Positions 1 to 8,159 are shown, numbered from the stretch's first letter. The stretch is DNA of 64,000 bases from Amarobacter sp964507025 (GCA_964507025.1 CAZDOK010000012.1:39624-103623); one strand, 5' to 3'. Notes: generated by a model not told the origin, from the letters alone. Numbers and translations: made by a program.

Positions 1-42
1 GATTTCGGGGCTACAGCCTGTGGGCTAGCCGGCAGCCGGGGG

Positions 43-486
43 TCAGCCGACGCGTTCGGCGATCTTGCGGGGGTTGAAGATGCGGGTGAGGAGGAAGCTG
101 ACGAGGCTGATGATGACGGCGCCCCAGAAAGCGGGCCAGAAGCCATCGATATCGAAGCGGATGCTGTCGAACTTGCCGGCGATCCAGGCGGTCAGGGCGA
201 GGAGGGCCGTGTTGATGAGGATGAGGAAGAGGCCGAGGGTCAGGACGAGCGCGGGGAGCGAGCCGAGGACGAGCAAGGGTTTCAGGTAGGCGTTGAGGAG
301 GCCGAGGATGAGCGCGACGGCGAGGGTGCTGCCCCAGCCCTCCAGGTGGATGCCACCGAGGAGCTCGGCGGCAACCCAGACAGCGACGGCGGTGATGAGC
401 CAGCGGACGACAAAAGCGAGGGCCTTGCCCGCGCCGGAAGGTTCTCGCTTGCGGCCACCAACGGTGACGACCACGAAGTCTGGCAT
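43..486 (-). CDS. Phage-holin-4-like small membrane protein
   Basis: A 147-residue integral membrane protein with four predicted hydrophobic segments at about residues 22-42, 53-68, 77-103 and 117-137. The second segment ends in LGLLNAYLKPLL and the third begins with LPALVLTLGLFLILINT, the pattern of the family annotated as mycobacterial four-TMS phage holin (superfamily IV). Despite the family name there is no phage context here, and chromosomal members have no proven lytic role. It is the last gene on the minus strand after the DUF4388/roadblock cassette, 36 nt downstream of it, so co-transcription is possible. Function unknown; the family call is fairly secure. Confidence 0.85.
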   Translation of the reverse strand: MPDFVVVTVGGRKREPSGAGKALAFVVRWLITAVAVWVAAELLGGIHLEGWGSTLAVALILGLLNAYLKPLLVLGSLPALVLTLGLFLILINTALLALTAWIAGKFDSIRFDIDGFWPAFWGAVIISLVSFLLTRIFNPRKIAERVG

Positions 487-522
487 GGGCGCCAGTTAAC
501 CACGGCGCGGTGGAAGCGGCGA

Positions 523-1326
523 TCAGGCGGCCTGCTGGCGGAGCATGGCGAGCATGGTCTGCTGGAACCGAACGCGCTTTTCGGGGTCGCGGATTTCGGC
601 GCTGATCCGTTCGGCGAGGGACGCGACGGCATCGCGGGGGAGGGTGGCGCGGGTGAATCCCAGATCCTCGACTGCGTCGTCGATGATGATCTCGGCGAGG
701 GGGCCGAGGGCGGCAGCGACGGCCGTGGTGAGTGCCTGGAAGAAGCCCGGCCCGGCGAGCTGGCGGACAGGTGCGGGGGCAGCCTGCGGAGATGCGAGGT
801 CGATGAGGCCGGAGAGGCGCAGCCGGTAGAGACGCCGAACCGCTTCGAAATCGTCGATGCCGAGCTCCGCTGCGATGGCGCCGGCTGTCGCTTCGCCATT
901 GATGAGGGCCAGGACCTCCCAGTCGGCCGCCTCGATGGTAACGGAAGGGCCGGGGGCTTTTCGCACGAGCCGGGGGAGGGTATCCATGGAGGGGATAACG
1001 CGACGTATGGCCTCCCGTTCGCCGGCCGCGCGAGCAGATTCGGCGAGAAGGAGATCGAGCGAACGCTCGATGGTGCGGTCGGGGGGAGGGACGCCGGGCT
1101 CGAAGCGGAAGTGGCCGTTGGGCCAGCCGAAAAGGCGGAAGAGCGCCTGCTCGCCCCACTCGGGGCCGGATTCGGCGTGGACGACGGCGCCGGCAACAAG
1201 GAACACGTCGCCGGTATCGAGGCCAGAGGTGAGTTCGAGCCGACCGGTCTGGCCGCCGGCTCCCAGCATTTTGAGCAGGTCTCCCAGCGGCAGCTGGGCG
1301 AGGCTGCCGGTCAATCCTTCTGGCAT
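523..1326 (-). CDS. DUF4388 domain protein (PatA-N-like)
   Basis: A 267-residue cytoplasmic protein. The first 100 residues fit the DUF4388/PatA N-terminal domain: LAQLPLGDLLKMLGAGGQTG, then a strand-rich GRLELTSG...GDVFLVAGAVVHAE, ending with the typical GHFRFEPG. A helical middle part (about 130-180) resembles a winged-helix segment, and the C-terminus (about 185-267) is helical. DUF4388 proteins are known companions of roadblock and two-component proteins in Chloroflexota, Deinococcus and myxobacteria, probably as protein-protein adaptors. It follows the roadblock gene by 33 nt and precedes the holin-like gene, so it is part of the 4528-to-43 cassette. The exact partner is unknown. Confidence 0.85.
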   Translation of the reverse strand: MPEGLTGSLAQLPLGDLLKMLGAGGQTGRLELTSGLDTGDVFLVAGAVVHAESGPEWGEQALFRLFGWPNGHFRFEPGVPPPDRTIERSLDLLLAESARAAGEREAIRRVIPSMDTLPRLVRKAPGPSVTIEAADWEVLALINGEATAGAIAAELGIDDFEAVRRLYRLRLSGLIDLASPQAAPAPVRQLAGPGFFQALTTAVAAALGPLAEIIIDDAVEDLGFTRATLPRDAVASLAERISAEIRDPEKRVRFQQTMLAMLRQQAA

Positions 1327-1359
1327 GGTTGTACCTCCCGTGTCCCTCGAACGAGGGTG

Positions 1360-1809
1360 TTAGCTCCCGCGAGACTGGATGATGGCCCAGGAGTTCCACG
1401 AGCCGTGGTCGAGGGCGGTCTTGTTCACGAGCGACGAGCGCTCGGCGCGGTGACGCTGGAGCCGCTTCTGGGCAGCAGCACTCGTCTGCCAGCTTCCAAT
1501 GGCGACATCGGCGCTCATGCGGACCATGGCCATATCGGTATCGGGCTGGCAGACGACGAAGAGGACGGCATCGCCGATATCGCGTGCGAGGAGCCGCCAA
1601 CTGTTGTAGGCGAATTCGAGCCGGGGAGCTTTCTGGCCGGCCGTTTCGAGGGCGACGAACGCGCGTCCGACCTCGCGGCCGATGGTGTTCATGGTGACGG
1701 TGGCGAGCACGGCTGGATCGGAGCTCACGATGACATCGCCGCGGTTGTCGCAGAGGAACGACCCACCGACGCCGGGCACCGTGCTAATTTGCTCCAGTTC
1801 CTTTTCCAT
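1360..1809 (-). CDS. Roadblock/LC7 domain protein (MglB-like)
   Basis: A 149-residue protein starting MEKELEQISTVPGVGGSFLC. The VPGV-GG-x-LCDNRGDVIVSS segment and the following helix, strand and helix are those of roadblock/LC7 domains, which dimerise and regulate Ras-like small GTPases (MglB is the classic bacterial example). The C-terminal 30 residues are basic and unconserved. It lies 12 nt after the two-domain DUF4388-like gene and 33 nt before the next one. No MglA-type GTPase gene is present in the window, so its GTPase partner, if it has one, is encoded elsewhere or the domain works as a scaffold. Confidence 0.85.
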   Translation of the reverse strand: MEKELEQISTVPGVGGSFLCDNRGDVIVSSDPAVLATVTMNTIGREVGRAFVALETAGQKAPRLEFAYNSWRLLARDIGDAVLFVVCQPDTDMAMVRMSADVAIGSWQTSAAAQKRLQRHRAERSSLVNKTALDHGSWNSWAIIQSRGS

Positions 1810-1821
1810 GCCGCCCCTCCG

Positions 1822-2856
1822 CTAGGCCACGAGCTCGGCGAAGTCATCGCGGAGAGCGAACCGGTCGACAACCGCGGCATGCTTCTGGCTCACGGTTTCG
1901 AGCTGTTCGCGGACGCGCGTTTCGAGGTCGGACCGCTTGAGCTGGAAGGCGAGCTTGGAGACGGTATCGCTGAGGCAATCACCGAGGGCCTTGCTGAACT
2001 CTTCGGGGAGTGGGCCGTCGAACGCTACCCTGGCGGCGCTGTATTCGAACTCCGCAGCAAACGGATCGAGGAACGGGTAGGTGCCAGCGCGCGCCACGAG
2101 GACCTCCTTGAAGGCAAGGAGGAAGCGGCCGGGCTTTGAGAACCCATCGGCGACCGATTCCACGGTGGCAACGACTTCTGACCAGAAGGCGAGGAGTGCC
2201 TCGCGGTGGGTCTCGGCTGTTGCAACGGGGGCGATGGGTGTGGCCGGACCGCCGGTCGCGGTGGTGCTTGACTCGATGAACACGTTGAACGAGCCGCCGG
2301 ATGTGTTGACCAACTGGACGATGGCGTTGAGTGCCTCCTGGCCCACGGTGAGACCGGAACCCGCGGAGAGGACGCTTTCGATGGGCTCGCCGCCTGAGAG
2401 GTAGATGACACCCATCCCCTGTGCATCCGCGACCTGGACTTCGACGTAGCCGGTGAGGCCATCGGCGCGGAGCTTGGCGATCAGGCGATCGAGGCTGGTG
2501 AAGGCGCTGGTCAGGTCCCTGTAGAGGGGCCGGGCATCCATGAGGCGATGGAGGAGGAGGACGACATCGGGGAAGGCGGAGTAGACGTTGACGGTGCCAT
2601 CTTTCTCGGTGGCGCGCGCACAGATGCTGCGGACGGCCGAAGCACCCGTGAGGCGTTCGCCGGCGGTCTCTTCGCAAGCGTTCACGATCTCGCCTTCGGC
2701 GGCGAGGAGGGTGCCCGTGTAGGAGGGGAACGTTACCTCGACGTAGCCGGTGAGGCGCCGGGACTGGAGGTCGGCGAGGAGGGCCTCGAAGGAGGTGAAC
2801 GAGGTGTTCAGGTTTGCGTACAGGGTGCGGTCTCGCGGGAACATCATCGTGGTCAA
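1822..2856 (-). CDS. Two tandem DUF4388-like domains, regulatory protein
   Basis: A 344-residue cytoplasmic protein. Residues about 15-105 and 110-200 are two copies of one module: FTSFEALLADLQSRRLTGYV and FTSLDRLIAKLRADGLTGYV, each followed by a strand pair ending in GE (AAEGEIV, LSGGEPI). This matches the DUF4388-type LTGyvev...GE pattern. The remaining 140 residues are helical with no recognised motif. Its ATG overlaps the stop of the upstream roadblock gene by 4 nt (ATGA), so the two are translationally coupled. I infer an adaptor role in the same signalling assembly as the sensor at 3305-4528; no catalytic residues are visible. Confidence 0.75.
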   Translation of the reverse strand: MTTMMFPRDRTLYANLNTSFTSFEALLADLQSRRLTGYVEVTFPSYTGTLLAAEGEIVNACEETAGERLTGASAVRSICARATEKDGTVNVYSAFPDVVLLLHRLMDARPLYRDLTSAFTSLDRLIAKLRADGLTGYVEVQVADAQGMGVIYLSGGEPIESVLSAGSGLTVGQEALNAIVQLVNTSGGSFNVFIESSTTATGGPATPIAPVATAETHREALLAFWSEVVATVESVADGFSKPGRFLLAFKEVLVARAGTYPFLDPFAAEFEYSAARVAFDGPLPEEFSKALGDCLSDTVSKLAFQLKRSDLETRVREQLETVSQKHAAVVDRFALRDDFAELVA

Positions 2857-3272
2857 CTCCTCGAGGCGGGATTCGCGGCCAGCGCAAGCCGGCGCAGCAG
2901 CTGGGCCACGGATGGCAGGAGAACGGTGCTCCGGCCAGCATTGGCGACGAGCGAGAGGTAGGCGTGCCCATCGACCCGGCAGACCAGCGTTTCCAGGGGG
3001 CCAGGCCCGGCGATGAGGACGTGGTCGAGGCGGCTACCGGCGAGCTGACGGCCCATGCCGCGGAGGTCCCCATCGACGGGGAGGGCCTCGGCGCGGAGGG
3101 CGACGAAGCTGGCGAGGGCAGCCTCGCGGGTGGGCTCAGGGCACCCGGCTGACCCCAGTGCCGTGCCTTCGGTATCGCAAACCAGCGCCGATCGAACGCC
3201 TTCGATGGCGGCGGCCGCCGCGGCCAGGCGGCTGGCGAGGGCGGGGTCGAACGATGTGGATGGCATGGCCAT
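2853..3272 (-). CDS. Roadblock/LC7-like protein, second copy
   Basis: A 139-residue alanine-rich protein with the roadblock layout: an amphipathic first helix, IEGVRSALVCDTEGTALGS as the first strand pair, a long helix, then the strands LDHVLIAGPGPLETLVCRV and HAYLSLVANAGRS. It is more divergent than the copy at 1360-1809, and the two may pair as a heterodimer (inference). It is directly downstream of the membrane sensor gene (32 nt) and overlaps the next gene by 4 nt. The cassette order sensor, roadblock, adaptor, roadblock, adaptor recalls actinobacterial conservons but lacks the GTPase and kinase modules. Confidence 0.75.
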   Translation of the reverse strand: MAMPSTSFDPALASRLAAAAAAIEGVRSALVCDTEGTALGSAGCPEPTREAALASFVALRAEALPVDGDLRGMGRQLAGSRLDHVLIAGPGPLETLVCRVDGHAYLSLVANAGRSTVLLPSVAQLLRRLALAANPASRS

Positions 3273-3304
3273 GGTGGCGTCCTCGCGGGTCAGGCTGGAT
3301 GGGC

Positions 3305-4528
3305 TCAGGCGGCGGCGCGGCGCTGGCGCAGCCGCTCGATGGCCGAGCGGAGGCTTGCCTGCATGCGGCGGAGCGATTCGGCGAGCTGGCCGACTTCGTT
3401 GCGGCCTTCGACGTCGATCTCGACATCGAGTTCGCCGAGGCTCATGCGGTCGGCGACTTCGGCGAGGTGCTTGAGCGGGCGGGTGATGGTGGCGGAGATG
3501 AAGACGGCGAGGGCGAGCGCGAGGAGCACGACGCCAAGGGCGGCACCGCCGTAGGTGTAGAACTCCTGCTGGGCCTGGCTGGTGCGTTCATCGAAGCGGG
3601 CGTCGAGGGTCTCCTGGGCAGCGGCGAGGAGCTGGTTCGAAAGGTCGATCGCGCTGCCACCAAGGAGGAAGTAGCCCTCGGCTCCGGTGGGTGAGAGCAC
3701 GCCGGAATCGATGATGTTGTTGGATGTGGAGTCGGCGAAGACGTTGCGGGAAGTCTCGGCGCGGCGGGCGATCTGGCGGAGCGACTCGTCGAAGTCGGAA
3801 TTGGCGGACATGGCGGTTTCGAGCGCGCGGGTGAGGGCATCGGCGTGGGCGGCGGCGAGGCTCATCTGGGCGATGAGGTAGGCCTTTTGTTCTTCGCTGG
3901 CTGGCTGGCCCTGGCGCGCGATGAGCGCGGCCGTGCCGAAGCTTCTCGCCTGGGAGAGCGCCTCGGTGAGGCGGGGGAGGGAGTCGGTAAGGGCGACGAT
4001 GACGCTGCGGCTATCGAGGTCGGGATCGAGCACCAGCCGGGATTCCACGGCGACGGTGGAGAGCAGCGGGAGGATGCCCTGCTCGATGATGCGGGTGTGA
4101 GCGGCGTTGGATTCGGCGCTGGACTGCGACTCCTTCACCTGGGGCCACTCGGAATTGAGGAACTGGACGAGAGACTCCGTTTGGAAGGTGCCGCCGTGGC
4201 GGGCATTCATGTCGTTGATGACGGCGAGGGCAGCATCGGCAGCTGCGGCGGTGCGGAGCATGTTGTCGCGGGAGAACTCATCGCCGCTGAGAACGCGCTG
4301 AACAAGGCCACGATGAACCTGCACTTCGCGGAGGAAGGGAACGACAGCGGCGACGTAGTCGAGGCCATCGGACTCGGAGCTTGCCTGGTCCTGGGTATCG
4401 GTGCGCTGCTGGTACTGGACGAACAGGAGTGCGGCGACTGGCAGCGCAAGGACGAGGACGATGAGACCGAGCTTATTGGAGATCCCCAGATTGGCGATGG
4501 CGGAAAATCCGGGCAGGTGACGACGCAT
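3305..4528 (-). CDS. Membrane NIT-type sensor with HAMP, no output domain
   Basis: A 407-residue inner-membrane protein. TM1 is at about residues 18-37, followed by an all-helical extracytoplasmic region of about 270 residues that looks like a nitrate/nitrite-sensing (NIT) four-helix domain (VPFLREVQVHRGLVQRVLSG near its start). TM2 (ALGVVLLALALAVFISATI) leads into HAMP (TRPLKHLAEVADRMSLGELD) and a short coiled coil that ends the protein. There is no kinase, cyclase or methyl-accepting domain. I chose ATG 4528 because a GGAGGGA Shine-Dalgarno lies just upstream; the open frame extends to 4654 but has low-complexity sequence there. First gene of the 4528-to-43 cassette. Confidence 0.85.
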   Translation of the reverse strand: MRRHLPGFSAIANLGISNKLGLIVLVLALPVAALLFVQYQQRTDTQDQASSESDGLDYVAAVVPFLREVQVHRGLVQRVLSGDEFSRDNMLRTAAAADAALAVINDMNARHGGTFQTESLVQFLNSEWPQVKESQSSAESNAAHTRIIEQGILPLLSTVAVESRLVLDPDLDSRSVIVALTDSLPRLTEALSQARSFGTAALIARQGQPASEEQKAYLIAQMSLAAAHADALTRALETAMSANSDFDESLRQIARRAETSRNVFADSTSNNIIDSGVLSPTGAEGYFLLGGSAIDLSNQLLAAAQETLDARFDERTSQAQQEFYTYGGAALGVVLLALALAVFISATITRPLKHLAEVADRMSLGELDVEIDVEGRNEVGQLAESLRRMQASLRSAIERLRQRRAAA

Positions 4529-4890
4529 GCTCCCTCCAAGGTGACCCGGGCGAATTTGGAGTCGGGAATCCCGGGCAAGGCCAGGCCGATCGAGGGCCTG
4601 GCACTCCCTGCTATTTCCAGAATCGACGCCCGGCGTACACGGATAAGGTGGCAAGTGCGTGAAGCAGAGGGCTCAGGCGGGGAAAGGCCAGTGAAGGCTG
4701 CGAGCGGTACCGGCCCCCGGGGTAGTGCCGGGAGCAGCTTCGGCAGGCAGTGGATTCGATGGAGGAGGGAGAGGGTGCCCGCGGGGCGCAGCCATTGCTG
4801 GCGCATGGTGGATGGCGGGGTTTCGCATGAAAAATCCCAAGTTGCCCGTGGCCCCGGCTCAGTTGACCAGCGGGATGGTGCGGAGACGCA
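4529..4890. other. Non-coding gap with one strong hairpin
   Basis: This stretch of about 360 nt between the sensor gene and the HTH gene has no convincing ORF. It contains a perfect 8-bp hairpin, GCCAGGCC at 4580-4587 and GGCCTGGC at 4595-4602 with a 7-nt loop, in what would be the leader of the sensor mRNA. No T-tract follows on either strand. It could be a 5'-UTR element or the end of the HTH transcript; nothing else is visible. Confidence 0.4.
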
Positions 4891-5547
4891 TCAGATGTCG
4901 CCGGGCTCGACGGGTTCGAGGACGGAAGCGAGGTCGGATGCGCGGATGCGGAGCGCGCGCTGGCCAGCGAGGCGGCTCGCGCGGAGGCGGCCTGTGCGAA
5001 TCCAGGCCCGGATCGTCTGGACGTGGACACCGAGGTAGGTAGCGGCCTCTTCGGGTGAATAGAGGCGCTCGGCCGGCACCGAGCCCTGGTCGCGGGCGAA
5101 CGCCGTGACCTGTTCGGGCGTGACACCAAGTTCGCCGAAGACACGGGCGGGGAGCCCATCCTTCCAGCGCATGAAGGCGAGGAGATAGGCGAGTTCGTCG
5201 ACGCGCCTTCGCCCGCTGCGCCGAACCTCGTCCATGAGCAGGCGGGAGAAGCGGACCATGTCGTCGCTCATGAGGGCGGCGGATTGGGAGCCCTGAACGA
5301 TGCTCCGCTCGACAGCGTCTTCGATGAGGCGCACATCGATGGTGATCGGACCAAAGGAGAAGTAGCCGAAGCGGGCGAACTTGCGGAGGAAGACGAGCAG
5401 CTGGAGGTCGACGGTTATCTCGGATGCACCGAGGCGCGCCGCCTCCTGCGCGCATTCAAGCCCGAGCTCCTCGAGGAAGGGGTCGGGCGAATCGCCAGGC
5501 GAACAGGATTCCATCCACCGCAGCGCCTGTTCGCGAAGGTCAGACAT
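4891..5547 (-). CDS. BldC/excisionase-like HTH DNA-binding regulator
   Basis: A 218-residue cytoplasmic protein. Residues about 163-210 form a MerR/BldC/excisionase-type winged helix: LYSPEEAATYLGVHVQTIRA, then TGRLRASRLAGQRALRIRAS. The first 155 residues are helical with no family I recognise; they could be a sensor or oligomerisation region. I prefer ATG 5547 (MSDLREQ); an in-frame GTG at 5565 adds six residues. Neither has a clear ribosome site. It is divergent from the acyl-CoA dehydrogenase gene, and the shared intergenic region carries phased CAACGTT repeats and a CRP-like palindrome, so self- and cross-regulation is likely (inference). Confidence 0.8.
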   Translation of the reverse strand: MSDLREQALRWMESCSPGDSPDPFLEELGLECAQEAARLGASEITVDLQLLVFLRKFARFGYFSFGPITIDVRLIEDAVERSIVQGSQSAALMSDDMVRFSRLLMDEVRRSGRRRVDELAYLLAFMRWKDGLPARVFGELGVTPEQVTAFARDQGSVPAERLYSPEEAATYLGVHVQTIRAWIRTGRLRASRLAGQRALRIRASDLASVLEPVEPGDI

Positions 5548-5557
5548 CCGCGGCGAG

Positions 5558-5573
5558 TGTGACACGGGTCACG
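5558..5573. promoter_or_regulatory. CRP/FNR-like palindrome
   Basis: TGTGA-CACGGG-TCACG matches the CRP-family consensus TGTGA-N6-TCACA at 9 of 10 defined positions. It lies immediately upstream of the preferred ATG of the HTH gene and overlaps the alternative GTG. A CRP/FNR-family protein is not encoded in this window. Confidence 0.4.
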
Positions 5574-5581
5574 GTTCGAGG

Positions 5582-5608
5582 CAACGTTGAACAACGTTAC
5601 ACAACGTT
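5582..5608. repeat. Three helically phased CAACGTT direct repeats
   Basis: CAACGTT occurs at 5582-5588, 5592-5598 and 5602-5608, an exact 10-bp period, so all copies face the same side of the helix. The core AACGTT is itself palindromic. The array lies just upstream of the -35 box of the acyl-CoA dehydrogenase promoter, in the divergent region with the HTH gene. BldC-like proteins bind direct repeats cooperatively head to tail, so this is a plausible operator for the neighbouring regulator (inference). Confidence 0.65.
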
Positions 5609-5614
5609 AAATGC

Positions 5615-5642
5615 TTGAAAATGACGAAACCGGTGTTAGGGT
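5615..5642 (+). promoter_or_regulatory. Promoter of acyl-CoA dehydrogenase gene
   Basis: TTGAAA at 5615-5620 and TAGGGT at 5637-5642 are separated by 16 nt. A transcript from here would have a leader of about 25 nt with the AGGAGGA ribosome site at 5661-5667. The CAACGTT repeats end 6 nt before the -35 box, a position typical of an activator array. Confidence 0.5.
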
Positions 5643-5673
5643 ATCGGCAGTTTCCACAGCAGGAGGAGAAACC

Positions 5674-6849
5674 ATGACTGCCACCATGAGCCGGGATGTC
5701 CTGACCGAGGAGATGCTCGAGCACTTTGGGGCGAGAGCGGGGGCGTATGACCGGGAGAACCGGTTCTTCGCGGAGGACTTCGAGGAGCTGCGCGCAAGCG
5801 GCTACCTGAAGATGGCCATCCCGGAGGAGTTCGGGGGGCTGGGATACACGGTGGCGCAGGTGGCGCAAGAGCAGCGGCGGCTGGCGTATCGCGCCCCGGC
5901 CACGGCACTGGCGACGAACATGCACCTGTACTGGACAGGCGTCGCGGCGGACATGCGGAAGATGGGCGACGCGCGCCTGGAATGGCTGTTGCGCGAGGCG
6001 GCGGCGGGCGAAGTCTTTGCCGCCGGCCACGGCGAGGCAGGGAACGACATGCCGCTGTTCCTCTCGACCGCCCGGGCCGAGCGCGTGGATGGGGGCTACC
6101 GCTTCTCTGGGCGGAAGCAGTTCGGGAGCCTGACACCGGTATGGACCCGGCTGGGCATCCACGCGATGGATACCAGTGATCCGAACGCACCGAAGATCGT
6201 GCATGCGTTCATGCCGCGGGAGACGCAGGGATACCGCATCGAAGAGACGTGGGACACGCTGGGGATGCGGGCGACACGGAGCGACGACACGGTGCTGGAT
6301 GGCGCGTTCGTGCCTGACCGCTATATCGCGAACGTGGTTGGCGCGGGACAGGCGGACCTGTTCGCGCTGTGCATCTTCGCGTGGGCCGAGCCGACGTTCG
6401 CGAGCATCTACCTGGGCATCGCGCGACGGGCGATCGACCTTGCGGTGAAGACGGCGCACCGGCGCACGTCGCTCGCGCTGACGCGGCCGATGGCCTACAA
6501 CCCGGAGGTCCAGCACGCGGTGGCGGAGATGACGTTCGCCTTCGACGGGGCCGAGGCGCAGGTGGAGAAGACCGCGGACGAGTGGTCGCGCGGTGTGGAC
6601 CACGGGCCGGCCTGGCCGGGGAAGCTGGTTTCGGCGAAACACAACGCGGTCGAGGCAGCGAAGCTGGTCGTCGATAAGGCGATGGCGATCTCCGGCGGGG
6701 CGGGGATGTTTGCGGGGAACGAGCTCGAGCGGCTCTACCGCGATGTGCGCTGCGGCGGGTTCCACCCGGCCAATAGCCTGCTGGCCCCGGAGATCGTGGG
6801 AAAGGTAACGCTGGGGATCGACCTGGGTGAGGCGCCTCGCTGGGGATGA
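5674..6849 (+). CDS. Acyl-CoA dehydrogenase family flavoprotein
   Basis: A 391-residue soluble FAD enzyme that should oxidise an acyl-CoA thioester to the enoyl-CoA, or a related substrate. The order is normal: helical N-domain (LRASGYLKMAIPEEFGGLG), middle beta domain (GRKQFGSLTPVWTRLGIHA, TWDTLGMRATRSDDTVLDGA) and C-terminal helical bundle ending near AISGGAGMFAGNELERLYRD. I cannot place the catalytic Glu with certainty, so the exact substrate class (fatty acyl or steroid-like) is open. ATG 5674 is set by AGGAGGA 7 nt upstream. It stands alone, divergent from the HTH regulator, and is probably controlled by it. Confidence 0.9.
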   Translation: MTATMSRDVLTEEMLEHFGARAGAYDRENRFFAEDFEELRASGYLKMAIPEEFGGLGYTVAQVAQEQRRLAYRAPATALATNMHLYWTGVAADMRKMGDARLEWLLREAAAGEVFAAGHGEAGNDMPLFLSTARAERVDGGYRFSGRKQFGSLTPVWTRLGIHAMDTSDPNAPKIVHAFMPRETQGYRIEETWDTLGMRATRSDDTVLDGAFVPDRYIANVVGAGQADLFALCIFAWAEPTFASIYLGIARRAIDLAVKTAHRRTSLALTRPMAYNPEVQHAVAEMTFAFDGAEAQVEKTADEWSRGVDHGPAWPGKLVSAKHNAVEAAKLVVDKAMAISGGAGMFAGNELERLYRDVRCGGFHPANSLLAPEIVGKVTLGIDLGEAPRWG

Positions 6850-6941
6850 TCCCGAGCCGCGCTCGATGCTCCAGTGGTGGCCCTGCCGGTTCGCTGGCAG
6901 GGCCACCACTGGTTGCGCGGGCAAAGGGGCGCGCCCGGCGA

Positions 6942-8159
6942 CTAGTCGACCCGGACCCAGAACGATTCCATGCCGCGGAAGCCCGGGAGGGCGCGATAGA
7001 CGGGCTCGCGCCCGTCGGCCTTGCGGAGCCGCGGGAAGCGATCGACAAGTTGGGCAAGGGCGACCTGGGCTTCGAGCCGGGCGAGCGAGGCGCCCAGGCA
7101 GTAGTGAATACCGCCGCCGAAGGAGAGGTGGTCGACCTCCTGGCGGGTGACGTCGAACCGCTCAGGGTCGGGGAAGTGGCGCGGGTCGTGGTTGGCAGCG
7201 GCGAGCGAAGGGGCAATCGTCTGGCGCGCGGCGATGGCGTGCCCGCAAACCTCGACCGGCTCGGAGGAGGTGCGCCACGTCTCGATGACGGGCGGGTCGA
7301 AGCGGAGGATCTCCTCGACCGCGTTGGGAATCAGGGCGGGGTCGTCGCGGAGACGCTGGAGTTCGGCGGGGTGGTCGAGGAGTGTTTTCACACCGTTGCC
7401 AATGAGGTCGGTGGTGGTGACGTTGCCGGCAGTGAGCAGGAGGGAGAGCATGACCACCATCTCCGGCTCGGTGAGGGCGTCGTTTTCATCGTGGGCGGCG
7501 ATGAGGCGCGAGACGAGGTCATCGCGGAGGGCGCGACGTCGTTCGGCGAGCGCCCGGCGGAAGTAGTCGCGGAGGGCGCCGCCGGCCTGCCCGGTGCGGG
7601 CGCGGTCCTCGGGCGAGAGGAACGGGTCGAGGCCGCGGACGGCGAGGTCGGACCAGGCCTTGAACTGCACGCGATCAGCGGGATCGACGCCGATCATTTC
7701 TGCGATGACGGTGGTGGGGTAGGGCTGGGCGAAGGCGGCCATGAGGTCGAATTCGGGCTGGCCGCTCAGTGCGTCGAGCAGTTCGGCGGCGATGGCGCCG
7801 GCACGGGGGCGGAGGGCTTCGACGGCGCGTGGCGTGAACGCCTTGTTCACGAGCTTGCGGAGGCGGGTGTGGCCGGGCTCATCCATCATCAGGATGCTCT
7901 GGGGCTCGTCCCGATGTTCGCCGCTGACGGCATGGATGAATCCCATCGAGGTGCCGGGGTCGGCGTTGGCGGGGTCGGCGGAGAGTTCGCGGTCGTAGAG
8001 GATGCGATAGACGTCGTCGTAGCGGGTGACGAACCACTGGGCACCGAGGAGATCGGTCCCAACGCCATGCCCTTCGCGAAGGGCATGCAGGGCGGGGTAG
8101 GGATCGGCGATGAACGCCGGGTCCATGAGACTGGGCGCGGCGGCGCCATGGTCTTGCAT
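6942..8159 (-). CDS. Cytochrome P450
   Basis: A 405-residue soluble class I bacterial P450. The haem-binding loop is FGGGIHYCLGASLARLEAQV with the thiolate ligand at Cys354, and the ExxR helix lies upstream (AVEEILRFDPPV follows the K-helix pattern). The I-helix reads TAGNVTTTD: the usual acidic residue before the conserved Thr is replaced by Val, which occurs in some bacterial P450s and may change proton delivery. A redox partner is not adjacent, though a ferredoxin-like protein is at 26030-26401. ATG 8159 is chosen because the upstream frame is the antisense of the next gene. Divergent from the F420-type oxidoreductase; substrate unknown. Confidence 0.92.
   Translation of the reverse strand: MQDHGAAAPSLMDPAFIADPYPALHALREGHGVGTDLLGAQWFVTRYDDVYRILYDRELSADPANADPGTSMGFIHAVSGEHRDEPQSILMMDEPGHTRLRKLVNKAFTPRAVEALRPRAGAIAAELLDALSGQPEFDLMAAFAQPYPTTVIAEMIGVDPADRVQFKAWSDLAVRGLDPFLSPEDRARTGQAGGALRDYFRRALAERRRALRDDLVSRLIAAHDENDALTEPEMVVMLSLLLTAGNVTTTDLIGNGVKTLLDHPAELQRLRDDPALIPNAVEEILRFDPPVIETWRTSSEPVEVCGHAIAARQTIAPSLAAANHDPRHFPDPERFDVTRQEVDHLSFGGGIHYCLGASLARLEAQVALAQLVDRFPRLRKADGREPVYRALPGFRGMESFWVRVD

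Noticed and set aside
43..486. Prophage evidence from the holin-family protein
   Set aside because: The family name is misleading; no integrase, capsid, portal or att-like repeats are nearby.
346..2139. 597-codon plus-strand open frame
   Set aside because: It is antisense to the DUF4388/roadblock genes; composition is the mirror of their codons (Glu/Gly/Asp rich), and no family or ribosome site fits.
4891..5565. Longer GTG start at 5565 for the HTH gene
   Set aside because: It has no ribosome site, overlaps the CRP-like palindrome and adds only MSHSPR; kept as alternative.
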